Source: Camillea tinctor (Eukaryota > Ascomycota > Sordariomycetes > Xylariales > Xylariaceae). From it: 64,000 bases of DNA. Location of the stretch: positions 115,692-179,691 of the forward strand of contig MU394132.1 of assembly GCA_022578605.1 (NCBI GenBank), read 5' to 3'. Under the pieces are notes generated by a model that was given only the letters and a program-made list of their open reading frames with translations, did no database searches and was not told where the DNA came from. The translations under genes were made by a program, and so were the position numbers. Shown here in pieces: positions 24,265 to 36,178 of the stretch (positions are counted from its first letter, which is position 1; every line of letters starts with the position of its first letter).

Positions 24265-27200
24265 ATGGCGGGTACGCCTTAAAAAATCGTGAAAAGAGGA
24301 TACTCCACATCGTCATCGCGCGAGACAAAACCAAAGGAAAGCCAGTCTTTAGCACCACATGCCGATGCAATACAGCACCGCATTATACGGCGTAATAGGC
24401 GTGGATCTGTTTTTAGTATTTTATTGAAGCAGGAGGTCAGTTGAGTCGGTGCAGTCAGCCCCTTGTTGCTGCTTAACCGAATTCTGGGAGCGAAAAAAAT
24501 GGGTATAACTTATGGAATTGGAATTCGGAGATGGTTCATGCATCCACAATGCATAACCTGGACCCAACGCGGACCAGTTATCTTAGCACAATTTATTCGT
24601 GATAAAATCCAAGCTCTAGTCCAATTCAAAAATCAATTTGTATAACGATTATCACGCAGGCCGGCTCTGATATAGGGTATAAGCTAATATGGGATGAATT
24701 ATCTATGGTGAGTGATGGAACCAGGGAGTTTGGCTTATATTTTTTTTTTTTTAGGTATCTTGATAACTGAAGAAGTGGATGTCTAGCAATATGAGTTGAG
24801 CAACGATATCTTTCTAGTAGAAAAAGAAACGGTTATACTTAGGCTATGACGAAGACATTTACTTCAAATTAGTAAACAGCAAGTCAAAAAGGGGGTGTTA
24901 TACTAGGTCCATAGGTATCAAATACCAATATCGTCCCTATAAGTATAGTATCACAGAACATGACCGGATCTAGATGTATACACCAGAAGATAGCCAATCG
25001 GGGCTCGCTAGAATGTGCGGTCATGCTAAAGCCAAATCTGGGACAGACATAGAAATATCTGAATGGATCCTGCCAAAGAAAAAAAAAGGGGGGATGTGTC
25101 CAAGCTTCAACCCCGAGACCGATTTTACAAACAAGCTTGGGTGACGTAACTGGAAAGAAAAAAAGCCTCTTTATAGAAGAATACGCCTGGGCCATATTAC
25201 TACTATTTTATCCACTTAAGGGGCTACGCGACTAACGCGATTCGTGTTATACGAACTTGGCTGCTTGGGAAGGAAGAAAATAGGGGGAGGAAGAAGAAGA
25301 CCACCCATTAACATAGACTAGATAAGATATACATACCTAGGTTAGTCAAAACTACAAATCAAAATATTGATACCTACTAGGTGGGTCGCTATGCCATACC
25401 AAGGTCCAATATATGGAAATTCGGGTTCACGCGTAAGACTGTACTTATCATTGCTTACACAACCTCTAATGGAACAAGGGGATATCTCATCTTAATGGCG
25501 GATAGCAAATAGTCCACCGTGACGGCTCCGATGAGACCGCTTTTACTATCACCGGTGACTTTGATGGGTAGTTGGCAAAAGCTAGTAATAATTCTTAGAC
25601 GTTAAATTTTCTGTTCGGTCCGTCGGCTGCAATATAGTTAGCATTCGGGTGACCGTATTAACTTTTATAAATCTCCCCCCCTCCTCCCCCTCCTACACTA
25701 AGTAGCTTCCAAAGTATACTTTGAGGTGCCCCCTATGTAACTGTTTGGGGAGACGATCTTGGGATGACCGGGCTGTGAAGAATTCTACATTAGTAAACTA
25801 CGTAATAACATATTGGCAGTGGCGGCTTTCAAATCGTCCGGGAAATACGCGGTATTATATCGTTGAATGCAATTTATTTCTTGCCAGTCTGGTAGACTCC
25901 AAGGCTTCAGAAGCCCGTCCTATCTGCCCTTCCCAAGACGTTTAACTTAAAGTATACCCTCTAAAAAATATCCACTCAAATCCGGGTCTCTCATCATGTC
26001 AGGTCATAGAATTTTTGTCATCTACTCTCAAGGGAGGGCAAAAAGTAGTCAACGTAGAATACGTCTCGATTGGGCTTGGCGAGGCAACTCGAGGACATTC
26101 GGCTAATTCGACGGCCGCTATACTCATTATACTCGTATATTCCCGTATTAGAGCAGAATGGCTTTGAGACACCGTCTTTATGGAAGGGGAGAGCGGTATA
26201 CATGCCCTTTACCCCTATTTCAGAAGAAACCAGCCTTGAGCTATATGAAACAAAAAAAAAAGGGGGGGGGGGAGATGAAAAGAGAGATGTTTTTACTCGC
26301 AAGTAACAAGTCTCATCGCCCTGGTCCTCAACCATAGGACATCCACGCATACCGGGATATTGCGAAGCAGGCGCAGGAAAAGCCGGAGCACTCTCTTTTC
26401 GGCTCGGGGAGGGAAGGGGAATATAAGTAAACCCACTGGGTTGACGACGCCTCTCATGTGGTTGGCGAGACATGAGGTAGGGGGCTGGTCTGTTTGAGTC
26501 GGTCGTCGTTTATCAGAAGGGAGCAAAAGCGCCCCTAGCTCACCAGTAGAGAAACATAGGCTCTGCATCTACAACGGGGACCCTGTAGCTCGGGAGCAGG
26601 CTCGGCGGTGACGGAGTGGTTGGTTGGGTAGAAGTCGAATTCTGATACACCGTATAAATGAGCCTAGGTGTGTGCCTTATATCTACTGTTACGCGAGAGG
26701 GGGTAGAGAGCGTCACTTACGAATTATATCACCTAGACTAGCTTCGACCGTGTCTAGAGAGAATTGAGGGTCATCCTACTAAGACGTGAGTTGAGGCTTG
26801 GTGTATTTGGTATGGGAAAGAAAGGCTAAGTTATACAACAATGTTATATGAAAGTTGATAAGGAGACGAGGGGGGTCAAGGAGCATTCAATTTAGCCATA
26901 CAAGAAGTGTTTAAATTATTCAGTAGAAATTGTGTATATTGGCATATCAAAATTTTACGCTTTAAACTACTAAAATGACAATTCGAAGGTCAGTTGCTAC
27001 TATTGGTAGTAAACTCTCCTGATCATACACACATTGAACTACACAAGAACTCACAATAACTGGATGGCAATGGTTCTGGACACCCGCCTCCGGGAAGCCT
27101 GATGGCTAGGTTGGCTGATGGGTATAGATCCGGATACCCTGAAGATAACTCATCGGATTGAATAAGTTTGTGGAAGACCCTTTGGGTCACATCACCCAGT

Positions 27201-27628
27201 CATCGATTGGATATTGAGTATAAACTTCATCAGTGCACTTCTAATGTGAGTAAAATTACCTAGCACCTTGTAGTATTCACATGAAGTGTTGAAATCCGCG
27301 TAGTTCTTCCCGTGTTGATTTCAATTTGGGAAACTCGAAGCAAACTTGATGTTTAGCTGTAGGTTGTGCAGTCAAGCGTACCTGCATAGTAGGCCCGATA
27401 ATCTATATCGCGATTCTCTAGGAGCGCTGTATAGTCATGTTACAAAGAACTTGGATATGTTCAATTGCTCCCGAGGATTAGAGACTTGGTCATGTTCTCA
27501 GATTTTGCTGAGATGCTGATCATTAAAATGTTGGATCAAGACTCGTTTCAATGTATATCTATTGAACATCGTTATAATAGTACAATGCTAAGACGGGAAG
27601 AAATGGTTTATACATGTACTTGATGGGG
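24265..27628. other. 3.4-kb convergent intergenic region, ERV29 / ALG6
   Basis: Both flanking genes end here, so promoters are not expected. Homopolymer runs and short frames only. A 151-residue minus-strand frame at 26018-26473 lacks any family resemblance and has homopolymer-encoded stretches. I see no tRNA or repeat family member. Confidence 0.5.
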
Positions 27629-29450
27629 TCATTTTGTTTTGACTTTCTCAGTTTTGGTTCCCGAAAAAAAAGAGATGAGGCCGCTCTCTTGGATCAGTTT
27701 CCACAAGCACCAAAGATAGCAAAGGGAGAACCCAGCAGCGCCTACTCCAACGTTGGCAACAACCCAGAGATCTGGCTTGTCTGCTGGAGGAATCACGACG
27801 CGCTCAGCAACGTGCCAGGCAGTCATGGCAATATAGAAAGACCCGTGTACTAAGGCTGTAGCCCATTGTGCCCATTTACTCTGGCCCTCTTGGAAGTAGG
27901 CGCTTAGTGATGTCGGGGGTAGGCCCAGTAGATAAGACCATAAGAGTGTCAATACAGCATAGGGCACGCTGAGATCAACCCGTTGAAGCAGAGGGAACAT
28001 TGTCCACACGCCAAGAATGTTTGCGAACCCTACCCACGATCTGATTTCCTTTCCGAGCCCCTGTTTTCCGGCAAGGAGAATAGTCATGGGCAGAAGTGGA
28101 AGTAGTACGCTTTTCTCGTGTACCTGGTAGCTGAATAGGAAGAAACCCCAGGCTGTGGCGGCGAAAACATATGGCAAAAGCTCCTTGCGTGGCTGGAAGA
28201 AGATGACAGCACATGGTGGTGTAATTGCACCAAGAGTTGCAAGGAGAGATATGCGCTGAAGAAGTTCGGTAGGATATTTACGTAATTTGATAACTACGTT
28301 GGCAGCGCACCAGAAGTTGGCAACCTTGTCTTCGAATAGACCTCTGGCGAAAGGGAAAACCCGGTGGACCAGCTGAACCATCTGTTCTACTAACGGATAG
28401 TAGAAGGCATTGGTATCTATGTAGGAGGAAAGAAAGGCGAAAATGGGAAGGGGTGGAGGTGGACCATCTAGGCCTGGTCGTGAAGTGATGCCTCTGCTCG
28501 TGTCGTATAAAGTCCCTATAACTAGTGGCAGGATCAAGGTAGCGAAAGATATAAGAGTAACGACAGCAATTCCTAGGAATCGCCCAGGGTTGATTCGGGG
28601 GAAGATACAGCTGCCCAGGAGAAAGGCAAAGACAGCGGGGGCATAGTATAGCGCCATCTGCTTGAATCCAAGCGCACCGACGAAGAAGACCGAGGCCCAC
28701 ATGTATGAACCAGCGATCATCCGCGACATACTCGCCAAGACCAAGCCCAGCATGACGGTATTGTACTGGAAATGGACATGATCAATGAGAATAAGACCAG
28801 GTTGCATGAGGATGGCGGCCAGAGCGACGGATGCAGACCACTGAGCAACACCAAAGAACCTGCTAAACTTCCGAACGAATATGACAACGGCAGGAATATA
28901 TACCAGGTATTCGGAGACGATGACGGTGGCTCTCATGAATACCTTGAGATCGGGGTTGTCTGAGCCTCGCGAGGTGTAGAGGGCGAACCACGAAGGGTCG
29001 ATATAGGAACCGATCTTGCCGAGTAACCAGCTGTGGTAAGCAGTCAAGGGAGGATAGTCGAGACCCCACCATTCAAGATCGTGGAAATACCATTGGGAGA
29101 TGGGTAGGTGTGTGGTGATCTCCATCCAGTGCCTCTGGGCTTCATAGTCACCGAACATGGGAGGTTTATGGAAGCCTATGATGATGGTCAACCCTTGTTA
29201 GCAGACTAATATCTACCTTTCGAGTCTGCTACTCACCCGAATACCCCCATAGCCCGGCAGCCCACCTGAAGAGGCCGGCTACCATGAGGATCAATGGCAG
29301 AACCTCCCATTGCGAAAGGGTACTCCTGGCAGGCCATAGAAAGGCAGCCAGAGGGAAGGACGGGGCGCGCACAAGTGCTTCGGATTTGCTGCTCGACTCG
29401 AGATTCTTGTTCTTGCGCCGTGGCTTGTGCGCCGGGGAAGCAGAAGCCAT
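27629..29450 (-). CDS. ALG6: Dolichyl-P-Glc:Man9GlcNAc2-PP-dolichol alpha-1,3-glucosyltransferase ALG6, 2 exons
   Basis: Exons complement(27629..29175, 29237..29450) encode 586 residues, starting at the ATG at 29450. The GT-C glucosyltransferase signature follows the first membrane segment: GYSGFHKPPMFGDYEAQRHW and then WYFHDLEWWGLDYPPLTAYH, with the luminal acidic residues needed by the family. About ten or more further membrane helices follow. Alg6 adds the first glucose from dolichyl-phosphate-glucose to the lipid-linked Man9GlcNAc2 oligosaccharide in the ER lumen, upstream of Alg8 and Alg10. The length agrees with the family (yeast about 544). ALG8 is the near relative; the long GYSG-FHKPPMFGDYE block favours ALG6. 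The intron is 61 bases. It diverges from palC. Confidence 0.92.
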
Positions 29451-30247
29451 GGTCACCGATTTCTAGGTTGACACAGTTGTGCTATCGTCGTCATTGAACA
29501 GGGTAAGGGTTGTTGTTCTAGGAAGGTTAATCAGAATGTCAATGGTGAGATAAAGATGGTGTTGCATTTTCTCAAGTTTTACTTAGGTAGGTCATTTTAG
29601 CTTTAGCTCAGCAAAGAGACAAGGGTTTTCCTATTTTTAAAGATTTAAACACATCAGCAGTAAAGTCAGGGGGGATAACCCAGAATCTTTAGGTCATGTA
29701 CTACCTAGTACCTCCAATTAGATGTGGGGACAAAACCTTCCGCTATTCGTGGGGTGTGGCTGAGCAGGGTAGTATACCTACAGCAGTGCAGCTTCCAATT
29801 ACCTAGTAACATCGAACATCTCATACCTTCCATCTATAGGTATACAATGTGGCGCTTTTGAAGCAGACGATCCAAGATTGGTATGTATGCTAGATAGGTT
29901 AGGTACTACCTAACCTTAATCTAGTTGGAGGACAAAACATGCCAAACAATGCCAAGTAGCTTGGCTTCAAGTTCCCTGACGTATGTCTAATACACTACAA
30001 CAACAACACCGCCGTGGATTATTCTTTTTTTTTTTTCTGGTTTTTTTTTTCTTTTTCTTTTTTTCTTTTAATTTCTTAGTAAAGTAGTAACCAAAAAAAA
30101 CCCCTACTATGATCACATGCAACATCTAAACTATATGATATAGGTTATATACTATGAGATTATGGAACTCATTGGTTGACCCTTCAACAAAACGAAGCAA
30201 ACCAAACAACACTATCTAATCCTTACTATTCTTCCTGCCAAGTCGAG
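29451..30247. other. Bidirectional promoter region, ALG6 / palC
   Basis: About 0.8 kb between two divergent genes. It contains an inverted pair of GCCAAG boxes (29951-29965), a T-rich/CT-rich run (30024-30079) typical of fungal promoters, and several TAGGTA words. No coding region is seen; an in-frame non-ATG extension of palC to 30176 is considered spurious. Confidence 0.55.
29951..29965. promoter_or_regulatory. Inverted pair of PacC-type GCCAAG boxes
   Basis: The sequence reads GCCAAG-TAG-CTTGGC, two head-to-head copies of the PacC/Rim101 consensus GCCARG, 283 bases before the palC ATG. PacC is the transcription factor activated by the Pal pathway to which palC belongs. Binding is inferred from the consensus only. 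Confidence 0.45.
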
Positions 30248-31741
30248 ATGCCTTTTCCATTCAACCTACCCACTACATCGTCTTTCTCCTTCTCTTCCAG
30301 CTTCACCTGCGAATCCCACCCTTCACTACCCCTCAATGCCAGCACGCATAGGGGCGTCGTGAAGGACTCGCTGAAGAAGCATAAAAGGCTTCCCGCTACA
30401 TCCCAAGCGCCTAATCTGCCCTCGATAGTTTCTAACCTGAATAGCTATCTCCCCTATCTCTTTGCCGTTGATGCAGGGCTAGGGAACAAACCCCTGCTCG
30501 GGGAAGAGGTTAATGTCGTCTTGACATCCACGCCCACTCTCGAATGGCGGCCAACCCTATCAGACAATGCCGTGCCTGGAAAGGAGATATCTCGAGTGAA
30601 GGTGCAATCCCTAGAATATGAGATATTCTTCACTCTATCTACACTGGGATATGCCCATACCTTGCTTGCCCGTGCTTCTTTGCATCCGCTCTATGTCACA
30701 AGTGGTGCCCCCATCAGCACCCAACAGCGCACAAACGCCATCACCACTGCTACTAAACATCTCATGGATGCTGCTTCAGTTCATGACTACCTAGCCCGTC
30801 GCGCCGAAGCACTCTCTACGAGCCCGCCATGTGTTGATATTACACAGTCTACAGCCAGGGCCATGTCTTCTCTGGCCCTTGCCGAGGCTACGCTGCTAGC
30901 CGTGCTAAAAGACGATCCGTATCCTGCTGTCGTTGCCCAAGACCGCAATGATAATGACCGGGAGTGGATGTATAAGGCTCCCGAGATTCCTAAAGTACGA
31001 GCCCATCTCTTTGCTCGCCTTTGCCTAGCCGCTGCCGACCATGCTGCCCAAGCGTCTTCATTATGCCAGTCACCTGGCAAAGGTCTGTCTAAATTGAACG
31101 ATGGCTTGTTGCGGTATCTTGAAGACTTCAGAAAGACATGCCGCGCTAAAGCCTGTCGATTCTTCGGCATTGACGCCGAATTATCAGGCCAAACAGGCAC
31201 GGCCATTGGCTGGTTAAGATGTGCTCTTCAGGAATTAGGTATCGAGTCAAAGGAGGCCAAGAAGGGCCTCAGTCTCAGCCGCATGAAGAAAGACTGGTCT
31301 GAGAGGAAGGAAGATAAGAAAGTGGAACGAGGCACAAACTGGGGTGCTGATGCCGGAAAGCTAGAGGAAACGAGGGTCATTGAGATGCTGGAAACAAAAT
31401 GGACCAAGATTAACGATACTGTAAGTGATATTTTGACTGATTGGACCAGCTGCTTCTCACAACTTTCCCAGATGCTCACGCAAACAATACCTCCACCTGC
31501 ATCCCTTCTAGCCGGGCTCCCATCGGGACGGGATATGCATACTATAAAGCCATACCAGGTTCCTGAGCTCAGTAGACAAACCCTTGAGGCAATGCGTGCT
31601 CCCCCGGACAGATCCGACGACTTTGGGGAAGAACAATTTAGCTCTGATGACGAAGATCGTACGAGAGTTGCTACGCCAGTGGGGGCATTTCCAGGCACGA
31701 GTGATGAGTACCGCTCCGGGAGTGCTAGATCTTATTTCTGA
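30248..31741 (+). CDS. palC: pH-response regulator PalC (BRO1 domain), 2 exons
   Basis: The start is the ATG at 30248 ([13 protein letters not shown]), matching the conserved PalC N-terminus. A BRO1-like domain fills most of the protein ([20 protein letters not shown], then helical repeats). Exons 30248..31420 and 31472..31741 give 480 residues. The 51-base segment 31421-31471 has a GTAAGT donor, a CTGAT branch-like site and a CCCAG acceptor. Removing it joins INDT to MLTQTIPP, as in other PalC proteins. Because it is 17 codons long and stop-free, an unspliced form (497 residues) is also readable. PalC works with Vps32/ESCRT-III and PalA/PalB at cortical sites to pass the alkaline-pH signal to PacC. 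The C-terminus [10 protein letters not shown] is also family-like. Confidence 0.9.
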   Translation: MPFPFNLPTTSSFSFSSSFTCESHPSLPLNASTHRGVVKDSLKKHKRLPATSQAPNLPSIVSNLNSYLPYLFAVDAGLGNKPLLGEEVNVVLTSTPTLEWRPTLSDNAVPGKEISRVKVQSLEYEIFFTLSTLGYAHTLLARASLHPLYVTSGAPISTQQRTNAITTATKHLMDAASVHDYLARRAEALSTSPPCVDITQSTARAMSSLALAEATLLAVLKDDPYPAVVAQDRNDNDREWMYKAPEIPKVRAHLFARLCLAAADHAAQASSLCQSPGKGLSKLNDGLLRYLEDFRKTCRAKACRFFGIDAELSGQTGTAIGWLRCALQELGIESKEAKKGLSLSRMKKDWSERKEDKKVERGTNWGADAGKLEETRVIEMLETKWTKINDTVSDILTDWTSCFSQLSQMLTQTIPPPASLLAGLPSGRDMHTIKPYQVPELSRQTLEAMRAPPDRSDDFGEEQFSSDDEDRTRVATPVGAFPGTSDEYRSGSARSYF

Positions 31742-32144
31742 AGCGGGAATCCCTAGTGTTAGCCCCGGCGGATCCTTCGTAAAGGTAGGTTATCGATCTA
31801 TCTGATATACGTGAAAAACATACTTGTCGGATAAAAATACATGAAGTTTTCAACATAGTTGGGCAAGCAGTTGCGTGATCTGATGGTGATAACATGCAGT
31901 CATCATTTGATGATATGCCAGAAGAAGAGATGATATTGGTATTTAGTTACCTGATTGGCTTGCCCTTGTTTCTTTATACCCTGTTGTATCACATCTCATA
32001 ACCGAATGCTTCACGGTGTTACCTAGATATAGGGGGGAAGTGTATGTGCGTTAATCATTGCTGTCATGAAAGTATACTATCTGGAATACATATCTAGTGA
32101 TACCTCTCTGAACATGGCCGTACAGAGTCGTATAGATTATACCT
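31742..32144. other. Tail-to-tail intergenic, palC / RBR ligase
   Basis: About 0.4 kb between converging genes, AT-rich, presumably both 3' UTRs. Nothing else is seen. Confidence 0.5.
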
Positions 32145-34514
32145 TTACCACACCCCTATGTTATCATCAAATGCCCCTGGAACTCTATATGCCCAAGTCC
32201 AATCTGATTCTTGTGACGCCGAGTCGGTCATCTCGTCAAGAGCACCTTCTGCAAACCAAGCATCAATATCCTCCCCGTTCTCGGCCTCATCAACCTCCAT
32301 ATCAACAAGCATACGCTCTCGTTCCTCGATGACAACGCGGACCCAGTGCAGCTCAGCGCTTTTACGCTTTGCAAACGCCTTCTGAATTTCGCGCATCGTC
32401 TCCGTAAGATTGCGCTCCGCGGCCTCCATAAGCTCTTCCTGGATCGCCTGCTCTTCCCGTACATTATACCGGTGCTTCTCTAGCTCATCCTTACTCCACT
32501 TCTTCCACACCTCGAAACTCTTATCCAGCTTACCCCTGAGCGTTTCGAGCGCCTCGCCCATTTTCTCTATGCCGTCTTTTTTCCCCGCCCAATACATCTC
32601 CAGCTTGGCGTGATACTGCTCCCTTACCCGGCGCTCCTCTGCGACACGCGCTGCATATTCCTCTTCGAGCTTCTTCTCCTTCCTGCTGATCCTCAAGTCC
32701 GCCGCCGCAGTCAGCACCTCGCGCTCCGCCTTATGCTTTCCCCGCAACTCTTCCAGCGCGGCCAACCCCTGGCTCTGGACATCCTCCTCTTCCTTGAGGT
32801 GGTCCCGCAGCACTAGTAGCCCCTGCAGCTGGTGTATATACTGGAACACCTCCCTCAGCTCCCTGAACTTCACCTCCACAGTCTTGCGCCTCTCGCCCTC
32901 CCGCCAAATCCGCTCCTCGAGCTCCCTCTGCCTCCGCTCCTCCGCAACGCGCTCCTGCTCCTGCCGCAACAACTCCGCCTTCAGCGCCTCCTCGCGCTCG
33001 AACTCAGCCACCAGCCGCAGCGCCTCTTGGATCTCCGCGTCCTCTACGGCCTCGCGCTCGCGGCGCGCGTCCCTCCGCCGTTGCGCCCCCGCCTTCAGCT
33101 CGCGCAGCTGCTCCATGCCGCACGCGCACGAGCGCCAGCGCGCGCCGCACACGTAGCAGAACTGGGCGCCGCAGCGACACGTCATGTGCTGGCAGGCCTC
33201 GCGGTGCTCCACGAACGCCCGGCACCCGGGGCACCGCCTCCAGCCCTCCTCGCCGGCGAGCTCCTCCGTGCGCGCCAGCTCCCGGTCCTGCGGGCACGTC
33301 CCGCCGCCGTGCTCCCGCCCCCGGCACATCGTGCACGTGCGGTGCCCCGCGCCGCAGCGCGCTAGCGCCCGCGAGGCGTCGATTTGCCCCGGCCGCACCC
33401 ACTGCGCGCACGTGGGCTCGCTGCAGTACACGCGCGCGCTGACGGGAAGGCCGAACTCCGCGTCCCGGTCGCGGTACCGTTGCTGCAGCGCGGAGTCTAC
33501 GTGCTGCAGTATGGTGGCGCTGGAGATGGGGTTCAGGCAGCACTTGGGCGGCCACTGCTGCTCGTTGTCGCAGGCCGCGGTCACGAGCCGCTTGAAGCAC
33601 TCGGGGCAGTAGCTGTGGCAGGAGGCTTTGATCATGAGCATAGGGTTGAAGTCCTCGAGGCAGGACACGCACTCGCTGGGTGGGTTGGATAGTTAGCACG
33701 TTTGTTGGGTCGGTTTTCCGTCCCGTCGGAGCGGGTTCAGGCTCGGACGGGGTGTTGAGGATACTTACACTTCGACCACTTCTGTTGGGGACGGGGGGAT
33801 GCTGTCCGCTGTGCTCCTCTTTATAAGGTCTATCACGAAGTTCTTCATGCCAGCATGGGTGTTGAAGTCGTCGCTAATGGAGGAGCCATGGGGTCTATGT
33901 CGGGAGGCGCCAGCTGCACTAGTTTCTCCTTTCTCGCTGCCGTAATTATGTCGTCGAAAAATGCTCTTTAATGAACGTTTCTTCGGTCTCGTCGTGGTAT
34001 CCTTCGTCGAAGTATCCTTGGTCATAGCAGCATAGGGCTTACTATTCAGGTCTGGTGGTCGGAGGGTCACCTCTACCAGTACGGGTTCTTCTGTCGATGT
34101 TCTGCTGGCTTCTGCTTCTTCCTCCCTTTCCCTATCCTTCTTTGCCTCCCCTTCCTCTTGCTTCAATTTTTCTGCCTCCGCTTTTCTCCTCTCCTCCTCT
34201 TCGATAATTCGAGCCTTGACGTTGCTGATAGAGTCCAGTATGATTTTCACAACCAGCTCTGAATGTGCATCGGATACATCTTTCAGGCCTTCCGGGGGCT
34301 CGTACTCTGTCCAAATGGTAATATCCTCGTTGGCAGCGCACGCATCCAATGATGCAGGTCTGTCGCTACTCTCAGCCACCAATTCATCAGCCTTCTCCTT
34401 GCCCTTCCATCTCGAATCCCGACTACCCTCGCCTATCACCTCCTCCTCCCCTTCCACATACTCCCAAACTGACGCGTTGAATGCGTCCCGAAACTCCTCA
34501 ATAATAGAGGGCAT
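32145..34514 (-). CDS. RBR (RING-IBR-RING) E3 ubiquitin ligase with flanking coiled coils, 2 exons
   Basis: Exons complement(32145..33675, 33769..34514) give 758 residues from the ATG at 34514; an in-frame ATG at 34556 would add 14 hydrophobic residues. The first 245 residues are acidic/basic and disordered, with a Glu/Lys-rich helix. RING1 starts at VECVSCLEDF (Cys251, Cys254) and includes SCHSYCPEC; the IBR follows (RVYCSEPTCAQW...CTMC). RING2 has RRCPGCRAF, then EACQHMTCRCGAQFCYVCG; Cys410 in ACQH is the expected catalytic cysteine that accepts ubiquitin before transfer. About 300 residues of Glu/Arg-rich coiled coil follow, ending in an aromatic tail DWTWAYRVPG. Substrates are unknown. 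The RBR-coding stretch (33000-33700) is far more GC-rich than its surroundings. Confidence 0.9.
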
Positions 34515-36178
34515 CGATTCGACTATGAACATGAATAGCCAATATAAAACCCTCATTAAAAGGGTGCTAAATATCGAAGCCAAAGCGAGTTTCACTATTT
34601 CACTGATGCTGTGATGTTTGGTTTCTTTCGGCTGATGCAGCCTTCCACATGCTCTGCCTGTGCTACCACGAAGTTGTTATAAATGCTGCACGTGTGTATC
34701 CGGTAAGCTTATGGTGTTTTGTGGTAAATTATAACACTATCAGCTGGACTTGGGCTTATAAGAATATGTTTTACAATGTTGGAAGAACTTAACTATTTCG
34801 CTCATGGCATGGCATTTGGCTTAAACTGTCTCGCTACGTAATACCAAATCAAGTCAGCTAAGGTTTACCTGAGTGTGCTTGATCAAGTTTCCCTTTCCCT
34901 TTAAGGGATACCGGTGGCTCAGCCTCAATTACCGAGCGGACGTTTCAAGGGCGTCCGTACAAGAATGGGTGTCCTAGTGGACCTGCTGAGACTCCCAAGC
35001 GGAACATGTCCAGAATGCCGCGCTTGGCCAGGGTTCTCGCATGCAGTAGTCTCGATAGCTGATAGGCGGGAAGGAAAGCGTACTGCAAAGTGAAGGATGA
35101 TCATTCGCTCCAGCTGAGCCTCGGTGACAAGAAGGCAGACTGTGTTGCTTTGGTAAACCTCTGTATACTAGAACTAAGAACACGCTAAGGCCGTTTCGCT
35201 CAGCGCCCGAGCAAGCAGGCTGGCAGGCTGGTGGAGTTTAGGTTGGCGGTAGTATTTATATAATACGAACCGTCGTGCTAGATCTATAAGTTGTCAGCAA
35301 ACAACTTCGTTAGCTCCCTCGTTGTCGATGTAGCTATTCGTATGATCAAATTCAAACCTAGATCGCGGGACTTAACCCACTTGCTCTGAGCTAGAAGCTC
35401 GTCGGCTAATCTTACTTGTTTAAGTACGGAATAGTTACGTATGTTGTCTTTTGCCGATTTTTATAGTTCTTTCCTGACTTCATAATAAATCAATAGTCTG
35501 AAGAGAGAATATGTATAAGGATTTGGGCAAGTTACACATCGAGTACTCATTATTCCTAGTTGGCTACATAATAGGATCCCATACTTATTCCTTCCACCTG
35601 AATATCCAATCCTGTCACTTCCATTATCCCACATTGTTTTAACCATCCCACTATAACAACACACATGTAACTATCATACTTTTCATAGCTAATATACGAG
35701 AATTAACATCATTTTGAAGTTTGAGAAGTCGAAATAGTCGTGGGGCGCTCTCATGATTTTCACCTATGAGAGAGTATCAAGTTATATTTTATCGATCACC
35801 TGGTCACATGGAGCTCTTCATAGATCCCGTCCAATGACTGGTCTTGCTTATAAAGCGACAGAATAAACTTGCGTATGAACATTAAGCTTCTAATGTAGTG
35901 AATTATTTATCCGATCCCACATGCTGTGGGATCTTCTGATATACTTCTACCATGTCATCAGAATCATACATAAGAACTCTCATGCGCTAATGAATAGTCT
36001 GGCTCAAAGTTCATGCCTCAATACTCCCGGGCTATTAGATATCAATCTCATCTTAAGAACGAAGGGGCACGGGAGTAAGAGAGCTGTTAGATTCACTTTC
36101 ACAGTAATACGAGAGTCGGGATTACTACTACAGATTCAAAGTTAATCTACCGCAATTCATCGCAAGTCATTCGTCACG
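34515..36178. other. Divergent intergenic, RBR ligase / aldo-keto reductase
   Basis: About 1.7 kb with only short frames; it should hold both promoters. A tRNA-like stretch near 35341-35400 was examined and does not fold (see rejected items). Confidence 0.5.

Noticed and set aside
26018..26473. A 151-codon minus-strand frame with a Pro/Ser-rich start
   Set aside because: Part of it is encoded by homopolymer runs (A and G tracts), no homologous family is recognised, and no clear splice sites connect it to other exons.
30176..30247. A 24-codon N-terminal extension of palC
   Set aside because: It starts at TTG; the ATG at 30248 reproduces the conserved PalC N-terminus.
32794..33699. Several long frames on both strands across the RBR gene
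   Set aside because: They are shadows produced by the GC-rich RBR coding sequence; only the minus-strand frame holds the RING-IBR-RING cysteines.
35341..35400. A tRNA-like stretch on the minus strand (TAGCTCAGAGC followed by GGTTTGAATTTGATC)
   Set aside because: The T-arm and acceptor stems do not pair, so it is not a tRNA.
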